A stretch of DNA of 64,000 nucleotides, taken from positions 1-64,000 of the forward strand of contig JAHREC010000017.1 of NCBI GenBank assembly GCA_020081605.1, given 5' to 3'. The notes under the pieces were generated by a model that was not told the DNA's origin, did not search any database, and worked only from the letters and a program-made list of their open reading frames with translations. Shown piece by piece: positions 33,650 through 46,000 of the stretch (position 1 is its first letter; each line of letters begins with the position of its first letter). The translations under genes were made by a program, and so were the position numbers. This DNA comes from Albifimbria verrucaria. Its lineage: Eukaryota; Ascomycota; Sordariomycetes; Hypocreales; Stachybotryaceae.

Positions 33650-35990
33650 CACTCCAATTCGTTCGAGTAATAAGCTAGCGAATTACAACGGGGTTTGCTG
33701 CGAGAGGCTCACTCTGCAAAGATTTCACGGCAGTCCCTCTGCTCAATACGACACCATTATACATATTCACAAGTCAAGAGGTTTGAGAAAAACGGTATAC
33801 CAGGCATGACCAACTCCTTGGAAGGCTTTAGAGACGGTGCCTTTCTATGTATCTACAGCGAGGGTTGTACCAATGATTCGTCTGGCTAGGTTTCGTCTGG
33901 CTATGTCCTAGCCCGCCGTTCTTCAGTAGCCTCTCAGATCGGAACTGAGAAGATATGCACATGTAGGTTTACAAACAAGCATCTATTGATTACTAATTTG
34001 AACTGGGCAGTCTACATTCCAGCGGATGGAGCTACTACGAAGCACATATATCCTATCAGGTTCTTCTAGCGTTTTCTCACAAAAGTTTATTATCATCACC
34101 CTGGCTTAGAACTTTATCCTAACGGATGAGAGCATATCGGGCTATACTGGTCAACCAATAGTCGCTTGTCTATGCGTCTCTTCTAGTGTACACAACATCT
34201 GACCTATCAAGTTTTCGTTATGAGCCATCCTCGTAAGCCAAACCCCTACGTTAATTTTCCCTTGGGTGACCGCCTAGATTAAAAATCTAGCCAATGCCAT
34301 GTTGGCTTGTTTGTAGAGTTACTTGCACACTATTGGCTGTAGCAATTGCGAGCGTCTACCTATTAAGGCTCCGCCGATCAGTTGCTAGTCCATTCATGCT
34401 TCACTTTAGTTTCCTCTGTCCGCTTCTAGCACCTTTGTACCTGAACAAGCACCTGTTACTTTGCTAACATCTAGCGTATCCACCGACCATCTCTGACTCA
34501 ACAGTACTTCCACTTTATATTACCGTATACTATTTTAGCGTAACAAGATTCTATTCGTCCATCTGCTTGCCAAGGGCCCATCCCTAGAAGCTACACCCGA
34601 ATATTGACACCCGTCTGCGTCTCAACTCCTCGTACCCGTTGTTCAATGCATAGCGTCTCGTCTCTTTAGTGACACACCGGCCAATGGTTGACAGGCCATT
34701 GCCACGTCTGTTTCGAGCATCCTATCCACTTCGGGACGCCCTTCTACTTCTGCACGTCTCATCCGCTTCTAGACGCGCTGTTCTGGTAACTCGTAGCTTG
34801 TCTGATTCTGGTATCATCGTTTCTCGACGTCTTGTCCAATTTCTGAAGTCTTGTCGATTTGTTGACAACCCTGTGCGTCTTGATACCTTATCCACTTTTG
34901 AACCTCGCATCAACTCTTAGACCTTCTACTTCTGGATGCCCGCTTCGGGATACCTCTTCCACTTCTGGCTCTTCAAATTCAGACGTACTCCAATAACTCA
35001 TCGACTCATTGACATCTGGCCGCCGTGTCTACCTATTGACGGTCGCTTACCGTGCTGGAATGAGCATCTAGGCTTATGTACCGGTACGGTACTGTAGTAT
35101 GTCTTGCAATTGTTGATAATGGTAAGATACTTCCACCAAGGTCTAATGCCTTGTACAGTATCTGACAATGGTTATGGTCATAGCAAAGCCTTGGCTGCTG
35201 ACTGGTCCCAGAAGAATATACAAATTATCCTGTGAGGCATGCTCCGAGAGAGAGAATCCAAACACAGCCGTTCTAAAATTGCTTGCTGAGGTATTCAAAA
35301 CGGCAGATCCCCAGCTATCCTTCGTCTTAAGGTTGGGTGCTAAAGTGGAGCATATCCGTTCACTTCGCTATATTTGCTGAACTGCACCATGCTTTCATTT
35401 CACGCGTGTGCCAAGGAACAGCGGATATGGCCGTGATTAGGTTAATTCAATTCATTAATTATTTAACAGAGTACAGTAGGGTTCAAGTCCACCGTCCGCT
35501 AGCCTAGACTTTAACTCTTTCTAAACTGGTCCATTTTTGTCCCGTGTGGCCCGGGCACAGTGTGTGGCTTGCCCCGGAGGTCTCTTATGTCTCCACTTCT
35601 AACAGCCGGCTTTTCGTACCCCGGGGATGAAAGATAATATTATGACTAAGCGTAAGCAGATTTTTGCTTTAAAGGAGTACAGCTAATATTTCAAGTAACA
35701 TTGCCATCGAGATCCCTTACTCCGAACGCAGCAAGTGCAGGGTTCTAATAATGGTTCTATATGTTTTCCAAAATATCCCTCAATCTCACCAGTCACGAAA
35801 CATGAATTTTGTGGCTAAAGGCTTAGCTTGGCTTATCAGAATATTCTAGAATATGAGATTAATGCATATAATCAGGAGCTCTGCTATGACCCTCCGAAGC
35901 AGAGTGATTATACAAAAAGATATATGGACATATTTTGATTTAACCAATGGAAGAAGTTGGTGTTTTATATATTCACTACATAGTACTGTA
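33650..35990. other. Noncoding; degenerate short-period repeat at 34.3-35.05 kb
   Basis: I can support no gene. From about 34,300 to 35,050 the + strand is pyrimidine-rich and contains many imperfect copies of words such as CCACTTCTGGA, CTTCTGCACGTCT, TTTCTCGACGTCTTG and ATCCACTTTTGAAC at roughly 20-bp spacing. This is a very degenerate tandem array. Around 35,420-35,500 a tRNA-like acceptor stem and B-box-like GGTTCAAGTCC occur, but the other arms do not fold. Confidence 0.4.
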
Positions 35991-35992
35991 GT

Positions 35993-38900
35993 TTAAGTTA
36001 GCTTATCCGCGTATATACAGATTAAAGTGACTCTTCCGGATTGAGAACCAGTTGCTACTCTGGATTCTGAGATAGCGAAACTGTTTCGGGAGGTTGGCCG
36101 GATATTCACTGGTAACCATAGCATCTTGTCCCCGTCCCATGTAATCCAACAGTCATCATCATCCAGCCCGCATCCTGATAGCATAGGATTATTAATATCT
36201 ACAGGTACATGGGGTGATAGGCGCGACAAGCGAGTGTTCTCTATCATCAGAATCCCAGCAATTGTAGATAGGTTGGAGCCGTCTGGAGTAAATGACAGCT
36301 GAGACGGTCCAGTATTGAAGATTTGTAGGCATTGGCCGGTCGCGGCATCCCAGACCCGGATGGTTTTATCATAAGAGACCGATGCAAGACGCTGGCCATC
36401 CGGCGAGAATACCACCGAGGTTACCACACTGCTATGGCCCTCCAGCGTCTGCAGGCATTGGCCAGTTGTAGCATCCCAGACCCGAACGGTCTCATCACGG
36501 GAGGCTGATGCAAGATATCGGCCATCCGGCGAGAATACCACCGAGAGTACCGAGTGGCTATGGCCCTCCAGTGTCTGGAGGTATTGGCCGGTCACGACAT
36601 CCCAGACCCGAACGGTGTTATCATCCGAGGCCGATGCAAGATATCGGCTATCTGGCGAGAATACCACCGAGTCTACCGAGTCGCTATGGCCTTTCAGCGT
36701 CTGCAGACATCGGCCAGTTGTAGCATCCCAGACCCGAACGGTCTTATCATACGATGCCGATGCAAGATACTGGCCATCCGGCGAGAATACCACTGAGTCT
36801 ACCGAGCTGCTATGGCCCTCCAGCGTCTGCAGGCATTGGCCAGTTGCAGCATCCCAGACCCGAACGGTCCCATCATCCGAGGCCGATGCAAGACGCTGGC
36901 CATCCGGCGAGAATACCACCGAGTCTACCGAGTCGCTATGGCCCTCCAGCGTCTGTAGGCATGAATCCCAGTTCTGGTCCAGAGTCCCAAGGATAGATAA
37001 CCAAGCCCATTGACTCTTTAGGAACACATTTCGTACAGGGCTTTTGAGTGGTAAGACAGCGATAAGAGCGTAGATTTGAAGTGGGTAAGAAGCAATAGTT
37101 GACATATAGGTAAGGCTAAACCGGATAGCATCATCGAGTAGTATTATTGCTTCTTCGCTGCTCTGAGGCTTATACAGTAATGAGTATCTTTTACTGTTCA
37201 AATAGGATAGGCAGAACGCACCTGTGAAACAGAACGCAATGTTCGCAGAATTCCAAGGCTCTCTGATGCCTGCCCTAATAGACTCAGTGCTTCGATCCAA
37301 TATAGTAGGTGGCTGGAGAGGAAGAGGTAAAGTTCATTATCCGAGATAACCATGCCTCCTTTTTTAGGTGATCAACCCAGTAAAGACAGGCATACTCAAG
37401 CTCTGGCTGGATATGGTTAGTCACTGTTTGCTGATCTATATCGGATCGAGCGATTCCCGGTCTTCGCAAATCGCATATGTCCCTTCGAAGGCTTTCCTTC
37501 ATTACGCGGAGGCAATGGACCACTATATCTTGATGTATCTGTCTCTCATCTATCCCAAGCGGCGTTTCCCCATGTTTCAGGGTCGACTAGAAAATCCCGG
37601 AAAGATAGATGGAGCAAGCGTATCGGACCCGTTGACGAAGAGGGAACATGCAGGACGGAATGGAGCATATCCAGCCTGACATCAATAATCTCCTGAGAAA
37701 CATTTAGTAATTTCGCAAGAGCCGAGCTTGAAAGAGGACTCTCAAGGGTAACAATGGTGCCGACAACCTTTCGAAACTGTTGAATGATCTCAGTTCTCTT
37801 TTGCTTCGGCTGAACGTCAATAATCTGTCGATTCAAGATTGGCAGGTACGTTGCGCTAAGACCAGAGCTTCCGCTCTTTCCCTTGTGCGCTATAATCTCG
37901 TCAAGCAGCTCGTTGGGGCGCCGTACCTACGATCGGCGACAAAACGACAGGCAGTTGCGGCAGAGATAAATAGGGGATCGCAATGTCCATCAACGCCTTG
38001 ATTGTCCGCTGATTTGGCCAGTCTGGAGGTAATCTCCGTGTCTCGCCTACCGTACGGTTATAATCATCCCGTATCGACTGGAAGTTTTGTTCCAAAAATA
38101 ACGAGATATCATGCTCGATGATTTCAGATTTGATTTCGTGAAGAATGAAATCTTGGTAGGTGTCCTTCGCATCGTTGAATTCCAGGCGGATTGGTAACTC
38201 TGGCCTGCTCGTCATAAAGACTTTTACCCCGGGGATTTTTGGAGGGTGCATACGCGCAAAGAGATTGAGGATACTTCTGATCTTGTCATCGCCCTCACAT
38301 TCATCTAGCGCATCCACAATGATGACGAGTGGACCCGACAAGGTGATCTTCGACAAGGGCTCAAAGACCAGCTTCTTGAACTGCTCCTGGATAGCTGAGC
38401 TCGATATCGTTGAGTCTCTTTCAAGTACCTCCATAAGCATCGGCGCTACCCTTGGATGTTTATCAGCGAGCTGGCGGGCTATTGTCGTCATGAACTTCGT
38501 GGCATTTCCTCGATCAGCCTCTCCTCTCTTGAAGAAGAAGCTGGCACCGAGGCGGTTTGTCTCAGATAGCGAGCGAGCGATGGTCCGCGATATGGTTGAC
38601 TTCCCGTCCCAGCCATGCCATTCAACCAAAAGAGTGCCTTAGCGCTAGGATCGTGAATCCATGCCGATATCTGGTCGAGGAGCTCCACCCGCGTATTTTC
38701 AAGGCAAATCGGATTCGATCCTTCGTCATGCGAGTTAAACGAGGCACCTTTAGCGACAGGAAGCCGGTCAAGCATAATAGCTTGATCAGTGCTCAAGGAA
38801 ATGGCACTGTCGACCGTTTCTGTTAGCTCGAAACGTGAGTTTGATGAGGAGAATTATGTTCTACAGATGGTCTTGCCGTAACGCCAGGGAAAGTGTCTGC

Positions 38901-39307
38901 GTGTAGCTTGCAATGTCTTGGACATCCTTGTCCACCTCTTGGTTGCTGAGAGGCCATCGTAAGGCCGTGAGCCCGAGGCGGGCTTTGATCTTGTGCCGTG
39001 TTCCTCCAGGACGAAGCTTCTGTTCGAGTCCTTCAAGCTTCTTCTCCAACGTTTGAAGTTTATGTGAGCTGTCTACGAGCCCAACCTCCAGCTTCTGTGA
39101 ACTCTTTAGCCTCGCGGAATGAGGACCGCTAAGCAGGCCTTTGATGTCTTCTGCAATCGCATGGAGATTGTTGGCCTCCTGCAGAAGTCGCCGCACGTCA
39201 TTTTCGGCATTTTTAACGTCTTTGATGTATTGGGAGCATATCGAAGCGATCTTGGCCGATAAGTCGACGACGGCGATGACGCTAGCCGCGGCGCCGAGCC
39301 CTTCCAT
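35993..39307 (-). CDS. NLR (STAND) receptor: SesA-like, NACHT, WD40
   Basis: The start is MEGLGAAASVIAVVDLSAK at 39307, an N-terminal helical domain of the SesA/NACHT-N type found on fungal NLRs, followed by a Leu/Lys/Glu coiled segment. The NACHT part has ALFWLNGMAG then GKSTISRTIARSL (Walker A), LVIIVDALDECEGDD (Walker B with the NLR-type DALDEC), VFMTSRPE (sensor) and the usual winged-helix part (LESPLSSSALAKLL, RLLHLSFRDFLVDPET). The C-terminus holds five WD40 repeats (36332-36961). One intron is likely near 38,830-38,875. About six single-base frame changes occur, including one inside Walker A (a G lost from GGGG), one near 37,970 and one near 37,560; all fit missing bases. The usual role is ligand-triggered assembly leading to incompatibility, xenorecognition or regulated cell death. 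Confidence 0.88.
36332..36961 (-). repeat. Five 126-bp WD40-encoding repeats, near identical
   Basis: Five units of exactly 126 bp (42 codons) begin at CLQTLEGHS and end at VRVWDAATGQ. They differ at only a few codons: positions after GHS (DS, SS, DS, HS, SV), after SPDG (QR, QY, RY, QR), and after SAS (DDG, YDK, DDN, RDE, YDK). High identity with changes clustered at the same sites is the pattern of internally conserved repeats in fungal NLRs, kept alike by unequal exchange. The variable sites map to the surface of the propeller. A sixth, diverged unit (CLQIFNTGPSQLSF) closes the array; a seven-blade propeller would need more repeats. Confidence 0.9.
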
Positions 39308-39497
39308 GACGGAATGTCCTGGTAGGTTTGAGGCTGGCCCTTGCTTAAGCCGGAGACTGAGGAGGTCTAGCTTTGGCGGGGTAAGCTAGGCAACAGCGAG
39401 GAATGGATTGATCCACTAGGCGGCGGTAGCTTTTCATGATTGGTGCGACAGCTTGACAGACCGTTAGATGCATCCCAGGCAACCATGCTGCAGTCGT

Positions 39498-40130
39498 TCA
39501 TGCGAGTCTCGCATGCAAGCCATCCTTGCATGCATCTGTCAAAGGCTTTAGAATGAAATTCGCAGGCGATACGTCCACGTGGTAGGTCCTGCGGAGGAAG
39601 GCAACCATGTCACGACGTCGCATATAAGGCTCCTTATCCAAACGCTTCCGCATCAAGGGAGTTATCTTGGGGTCGGGGCCAGTACGGTTCGAGGGAGTTT
39701 GTCGTAGTTCTAAGTTATATCGTTCTACGGTCGTTCGGATTCTACGGACGCTGCGTTCGGTGCAGGGGATCGTTTGGGCAATGTCTTTGATGGGAATATC
39801 ATTAAAAAGCAGAGCATAAACCTTATCACGCTTCTCGAGGGTCAATCGTGGGGCTATTAGGAAGCAAAGCACTTTTGACTTAATACCGAAGGGTATATTA
39901 TAGGAGGCACCAATAGCCGCCTGTCCACTTTCTGATGAGTGACTACTGTTTGTGTCTGAGGCACCGATTTTGCTGTTAATGCTCCACTGTTCTGGGTACC
40001 TATAGGGTCGAGCTAGGCACTGTGCCTGCGCCACGCGGGACCAAAAATGGACTATTTTAGAAATAGGGGCAGCAATTTGAACCCTTGATCTCTTTAAGCG
40101 ATAGAAAGTTAATGGTAGGATATGCAGCAC
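39498..40130 (-). pseudogene. Tc1/mariner-type transposase N-terminal relic
   Basis: Within this 210-codon frame, the segment LTLEKRDKVYALLFNDIPIK followed by IAQTIPCTERSVRRI is a helix-turn-helix. Next comes RTGPDPKITPLMRKRLDKEP and RRRDMVAFLRRTYHVDVS, the second helix-turn-helix of Tc1/mariner (Fot/Tan-like) transposases. The frame ends soon after this point, with no DDE catalytic domain, so it is a truncated copy. The upstream frame at 40057-40389 is of unknown nature. It lies 190 bp upstream of the NLR start codon and may have delivered promoter sequence or been trapped there. Confidence 0.55.
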
Positions 40131-40389
40131 GAAGAGATCTAAATGTTTGCGGATGGAATCCGCAAATGAGGCGTAGCTGGTCTAATCCCGGATTGAAACG
40201 GAGCTCTGGCATGCCCGAGGCACGTTCTGGCACAAAGGGCTTGTCTGCTTCTGCCCATGCCTTGACCCAAGCGGTCCACGCCTCCCAGCATGGCGGGTTT
40301 TGGGACTGGAGTGATGTGACAGGTTGGGTGCCCGTGAGAAATAAAATAATTCTAGGCGGTCTTGCAAAGTACCAAATGATTTGCCTCAA

Positions 40390-41048
40390 TTCCGGAGGGA
40401 GGTCTGCAAATTATGCCATTGTGAGGACTGAGGTTTTACTAAACGAAGATGGGCTTCTCTAGAGTGAGGGTCATGGACCAACCATTAAATAACCCTGGCT
40501 GGCCACAGCAAAGACCCAGCCTACAGAGAGTCAGTGATGGGATTGGTTAACCACCATGCGCAGAGGCACACTAATCCATATTTATTCAAGCCTTTCCTTA
40601 TCCACTCCTGGCTAGACTTCAGCTAGACCCATCCGAGCCTGATTGGATTATGACGATGTCCTTGAAGCCACCAATAATGATGATCCATTTTGGACTTCGG
40701 CGACATCAATATTAATTATCTCATTGGTTCAGGGGAAAGCCTTATGTACTGGAAATTGATTGATGACGGACACCACTGTGGGCCTTTCGCCCGAGCGGTT
40801 GAGGTCGTAAGAATCGTTTCCTCGAGTGCTGTTCGGATCTATTTTGGACTTTCTTCTATCCAAAAATGCTGGCCTCCCATGTAAGCGAGGATAATGACTG
40901 TGGGCCTGTGCATTTACAGATACGAAGCTCAGAAAACATGGCTACGATTTCTGTGTGTCGGTCTGATAATTGGACGCAGCGTCAGCGGGCCTCGCGTCTC
41001 GCTGTAATCTGTTAGAGCATCACCACGCATATATAAAACCAATAGATC
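40390..41048. other. No gene seen
   Basis: There are only short frames. The sequence has an ordinary composition and no repeat that I recognise. Confidence 0.35.
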
Positions 41049-41101
41049 AAAAAAAAAAAAAAAAAAAAAAAGAAAGAAAGAAAGAAAGAAAGAAAAAAAA
41101 G
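41049..41101. repeat. Poly(A) run followed by (AAAG)n
   Basis: This is a run of about 23 A followed by six or seven AAAG units and a further A run. A poly(A)-to-(AAAG) tail could mark the 3' end of a LINE- or SINE-like insertion, but I see no recognisable element in front of it. Confidence 0.7.
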
Positions 41102-41206
41102 CCAACTTCGTAAGAGAGAAAGGCCACAGTTCATTGACATATGACGAGAGCTAGGAGTGATGGCGATGCCAGAATATATACATGGGCCAACGTAAATATG
41201 GAAAGA

Positions 41207-43057
41207 TCATAATATCAAAACATTGACATCGTGTAATCTGCATGTCTTAAGACAGCACTTCCAGCACGCATCGATACACGCCACTATCGAGTTGCCTTCT
41301 TCGAATGACAACAGAAAGACGCGGGTTAGATCGGACGCATCAGAAATAATCATATCCACACAATTTAACCGAGATCTCCTATGAATTTCCCATGGTATGG
41401 TGTATAGTTGCATGAATTTGTCTTCCACGTTTGGTTTTATTTTGAAGTTGGCGTGATACTCTTCTACAATAAGAATGCTAGATAGTAAAGAGATAACTGC
41501 TACTGGATTCTATTTCTATCTTATGCCTTGGTATTTTATTATATACATTACTATATGTCCCTGTTCTGTATATATAAGATGCTAAGGAGTCCGAAGAGAA
41601 TCGTGTATTTAGAATCTGTTATCGATCTGCTGGGGTTCAGATCCAGCTCGGCATACCAACTCAACCAGTTTTCCCTTATCCTTGCTTAAAGATACCATAT
41701 TGAACACATAGTATTAAGTAGTTATGCTTCGAGATTTGTAATGAATTCAGAACAGGGGATATATAACCTGATCTAGTTTCGAAGTGAGAGTCTTTATTCT
41801 TTTATTATCATACCCTTCAAGGCTCTGCGCCCAATACTATAGATCCATTATATTGACCTGATTGTCTATCTCCACGATCTTTGACTGATTTTTTATGACG
41901 TATCATGTATCATGCTACTGGATTCTGAGATAAGACAGCCTGTTTCTGGAGGTGATAACTTACACAGGTTCAAGGTCCTCAAAAAGTAAAGCGGCAAGTA
42001 TATCAGTAACCAAATATACAATACGTGAATAAAAACTACTTCGCAAGCAATCCGCCTGCCTTTGGATAGGTTCAAGGGAAGTGAAGCAATTGTTGCACCG
42101 GCAAGCCTCGTCCAAACTGTTTAAATGTGTCGCTATGATAGAGAGATCGCTCAGCTGTTGGTGACTTGTCAATTTTGAAAAGCAGATTGGTTCAGCCACT
42201 TAAAGAAATTGATTATAGGTTTTCTCTATCGTTGACCAATTCGGCAAAGGATTAGGACTAAAAGTGGCATTATCAACTGGAGGAGATAATCGTTCCATAA
42301 CGCTTTTCAGGCTCAACTATACATAGTGACCACATTTCAATGATAAGATCCAGGGTAATACGTAGCTGAGAGCCTCCGTGAGAATATATCTTATACGATA
42401 GTTGTACTCAGAATCCTTCGGCTGCTGAAAGTCAAGCTTATATAATAACCATCTACTATATTTCTTGAGTTCGATTAAAACCGGTAAATGGTTTCACCTA
42501 TCAGCTTTTAGGCAAATTTGGTATTGTTGATTACCGCTTGCTTAAAACTTGATTCAGCATTGTTCTCGGTGATGATCACATGGATCTATCAATCAATCCG
42601 TAGACTTGCCGTTTTAGAATCTTCTTTCAGGTAGACTGTGACTGGACCGCCACAGAACCATTCGGTGAATGCGGGTATCCGTGATGTAAAAGATGGTGAT
42701 TCAATCGAGATACATTTGTCAAGAGTACCTATGGCCCAAGCATATCCATTCCTGAGATTTTCAAACAGAACCAGGATATCTCTAGCAGTAAGAACGCTCA
42801 AAAGCTCTCCATGTTCCTCCAGTATATTCGAGCTTCCGGGTACCGAAGGCTCACGAGAACGCACGACCTTCATCATTAGGGTCCGGTATTCATCAACCAA
42901 ATTTCTGAATGTGTCTATCTGGCATCTAGCTTTAAGAACATGCAGGATATCTTGAATAGATTAGATGGAAAGTCCGACGACATCTTTGAACGAGAGGTGT
43001 TCGAATAGCGCGTCCAAAATTTGTGCTGCTGCAACCGGTCTAACCATTGCGAGTAGC
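41207..43057 (-). pseudogene. Decayed uncharacterised gene with nonsense codons
   Basis: Collinear minus-strand segments suggest one gene. It starts MVRPVAAAQILDALFEHLSF at 43057, is stopped by TAA after VVGLSI, and continues ILHVLKARCQIDTFRNLVDEY, LTARDILVLFENLRNGYAWA and IPAFTEWFCGG to 42589. After a gap come MERLSPPVDNATF, a TAA, CFSKLTSHQQLSDLSIIATHL, CRCNNCFTSL and IVYLVTDILAALLFEDLEPV, and possibly 41207-41428. The stops are TAA, as expected for CAA-to-TAA changes by RIP. I do not recognise the family. It is probably a true pseudogene, in contrast to the frame-only breaks elsewhere. Confidence 0.4.
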
Positions 43058-46000
43058 TGGAGTGTAAGGGCCAGGATATGCAGCCCCGCTGGTCTGAGCA
43101 AGTAGAATTGTGGAATCAGGTGAGCTATGTTGCGTTCCGCCCGAGCACGACAGCGCCGAGATCACAATCCATTCAGGTTAAAATAGATACACCCAAGAAG
43201 AGGCTCGTATATGCTGTCTTGGTGCATTGCAGAGATTGGAGGTCCCTAGTACTTCCTGTCCTCTTTTATTCGTTGAATTTTGTGAGAACAGCAACTCAGA
43301 ATGAATGTGTCAGGTTATTGGACCCTCTATGGGTGCCGTTACGATTTGTTCACGAAGCCAAAGTAAATTATAGGCGTTTACTTCGTCATGCAGAGGCTGT
43401 GATTCCTGTCAGACCGGCCGGTGTTGGCCCAAGTCTCGGATCAACTGTATGGAGGAATTACATCACAGCTTTCACATATCCTATTCGAACGCAAGCTGAA
43501 CGCCGACATTTCTCCGCCACAGTGGAACGCTTTCCCACAGCTATAGAACAAAAAGAAAGGAATCATAGCTTCGTCGTGGAACTGGAGGCTCGCGTTTGTC
43601 TGGAGCAAAGATATGTCGTGAGAACCGGTTACCGCTCGGACGGCACAATGGTAACAAGCGAACTTACAATCGCAATTGTTTGACGCCGATGGCCTATCAA
43701 TCTGGCATAAGCTATGGGAGTGGTGCACCATAGACAAACTCGATACCTAGCCGCGTGTGAACTCATCTATGAGCGCGGCAAGGGTTTTCCAACATGCGAT
43801 ATAATTCATAATCGTCACTTCACCAGTACATGAGTTAGTGAAACAGAGAATGACTTGGATGAAGCAGTTTCACGTCGCCGCGAAGGCCGCGAAAGCAGTA
43901 CACTAGGACTTATACAGATGATATTTCCACATCAAATCAAACACAAATGTTTGGGTAACAAACTGGGTGGGCCATCCGGGCAAAGACGAAATATCGGGTT
44001 TGTGATACAACAAGCCACTATAACTGCAGCCACATCTTACGTCATGCGGAGTACTTGTTCTGGCACAGCATCCGGTATTTGTATAGACGAACTCAGTATG
44101 TGTTTATACAATTATTTAAAATAAGTCTCTGCAATTTATTTGAGTCTTTCTAAAGTTATTAACCCAGCCGTATAAGCTTATGCTTTGGCAAGAGTCAAAT
44201 GTATTAAGGCCTTCTCGCCATCGTATGATTTCGAAAACTTGCTGGAAAATCTTACTCTAGACTGGATAAAGGTGACCTCAGTCCTGGCCCGTCCATTATA
44301 GGGTCCTAGGCACGATAGCCATTACCAACTCTAGGATTTTGAACTCTCCAGACTTTACTCTGCTATTGTATACAGAATGACAGAACGAAACGATGAGAGG
44401 TCTAAACATGCCTTGTTTAATTTTCACTGTTTTCGTTGCCACTGAATAAAACCCATTGTTTGCGACTTGTTATTTTGTTCACCGTAGCTCGTTGCCGGAA
44501 CCGAAGCCAGATACTGAGTTATGGAAACGTGAACGATATAGACCTTCAATTATTAAAAGAAAGATAGGAATGATGTAACTGGCGCTCCAGAATACATTCT
44601 ACAGTCCTCTAGAGACTATTATTCCTTTTCTCAGTAGGCAGTACGGTAGTAATGCAAACTTCTCCCTGACAACGACTAATTCCATTGCAGACGAATTAAT
44701 TACATGAGTGTAAATTTCACCCTCATCATATTGACACCAAAACACAGACGTACGTAGGCAGTTTAGTTAATAAGTTCTGAATACGAAGGCAATAGGTCCG
44801 CTATTATTATTTTGCGCTTGAAGATCCCCGGCGGTGGTGCCTGGGGCTTCAGAAGATCCTTGAGATACAATCAGAGTGTCCTGTAGATTAGTATTCTTTT
44901 TCCGCGTGATACGAAAAAGGCCGGTGCTTTGTGGTACCTTCATATTGTTGGCTTGAATGAGGTGGAAGTCTTCTTCAGGGGGTTGACGATGATGTTACGA
45001 CAGGGCCATGTGGCTCATCCAAAGAATTCACCTTGCCGCTGCTCTCAGCCTGATCAGTATTTTTTGCTGCAACAGCCTTTTTATAATTGAGTATGTCTCG
45101 AAGTATCTCACGATCGCCGCCAAGAATAATAATTGAGCCACGATGTATGGTTGTATTCCATGCATTTATCTTGCGAGTGCTGAAGATAATTACATCTTCA
45201 TGAATAACGGATGAGGATAGATCATCCATTTCGAGAAAAAACGTGTACCAAAGGCTTATCTTTGGTGTCCTCCGAGGTAAGGAAGTATGCACTTAAGTAT
45301 TTGTGTAGAGATGTTGACTAAACAGGATTTTGTTTTAGTTTAAACCTTTCTTGCCGGTCTAACTGTGTTAATCCAAGGTACATGTGAGGTCTAGACTCGA
45401 CTACACGGCATCGCTGTCTGACTGCCTCATGTTCCTCTCGCCGGGCTCCAGTCGTAAACCTTACCCCTGAGAATGTCAATCACTGCGACTGGACGTTGAA
45501 TTCATCTAACTTTTAATCGATGCTGATGGATGAGAAATGCATGAATTTGGTAATTTCATAGTACAAGTGGTGAGTATTTGTGTCCGACCTCTCGACCTTG
45601 GATTTCTTCTTGTAAATCAACCGGATTTTAGCTCACATGTTAACAGAACTGTCCTAGCCTAAGGGAATGCTTGGTCAAGAGGGCCGTCTGATTCTGAGTA
45701 AAATTATTCACCGCAAGAGTAGAATTTATAGTTAAGAGAGGGAGGCGAAATTCAGAGGTATTTTAAACTACAATGTGGCCATATTCAGCTTACTTTCATG
45801 TAGCAGAGTAGAACTCATGAGCTCTCTCCAACCAGAAACGAGCCTAAATGTTGAAAGCACCATTATTCCAAGGATATGATATTTATTTATCTTGAGGATT
45901 TGGGGCCAATCACTTGATACAAGTTGGCCAGATTGGACCCACTACTCGAAGCCCCTCTACACAGGATTCACTCCAGTCATATGACTTTAAGTTTGCTGGT

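Noticed and set aside
35420..35500. Possible tRNA: 7-bp acceptor stem AGCGGAT/GTCCGCT with a B-box-like GGTTCAAGTCC
   Set aside because: No good anticodon stem or T-stem can be formed and the D-arm needs two G-U pairs, so at best it is a decayed tRNA or chance pairing. A covariance-model search would decide.
36508..37013. Overlapping + strand frames with repeated segments
   Set aside because: They are the antisense of the 126-bp WD40 repeats; repetition comes from the repeats themselves.
43078..43683. 201-codon + frame
   Set aside because: It has no motif, no signal and no intron support, and competing frames lie on the other strand; it may be chance. Expression data could reverse this.
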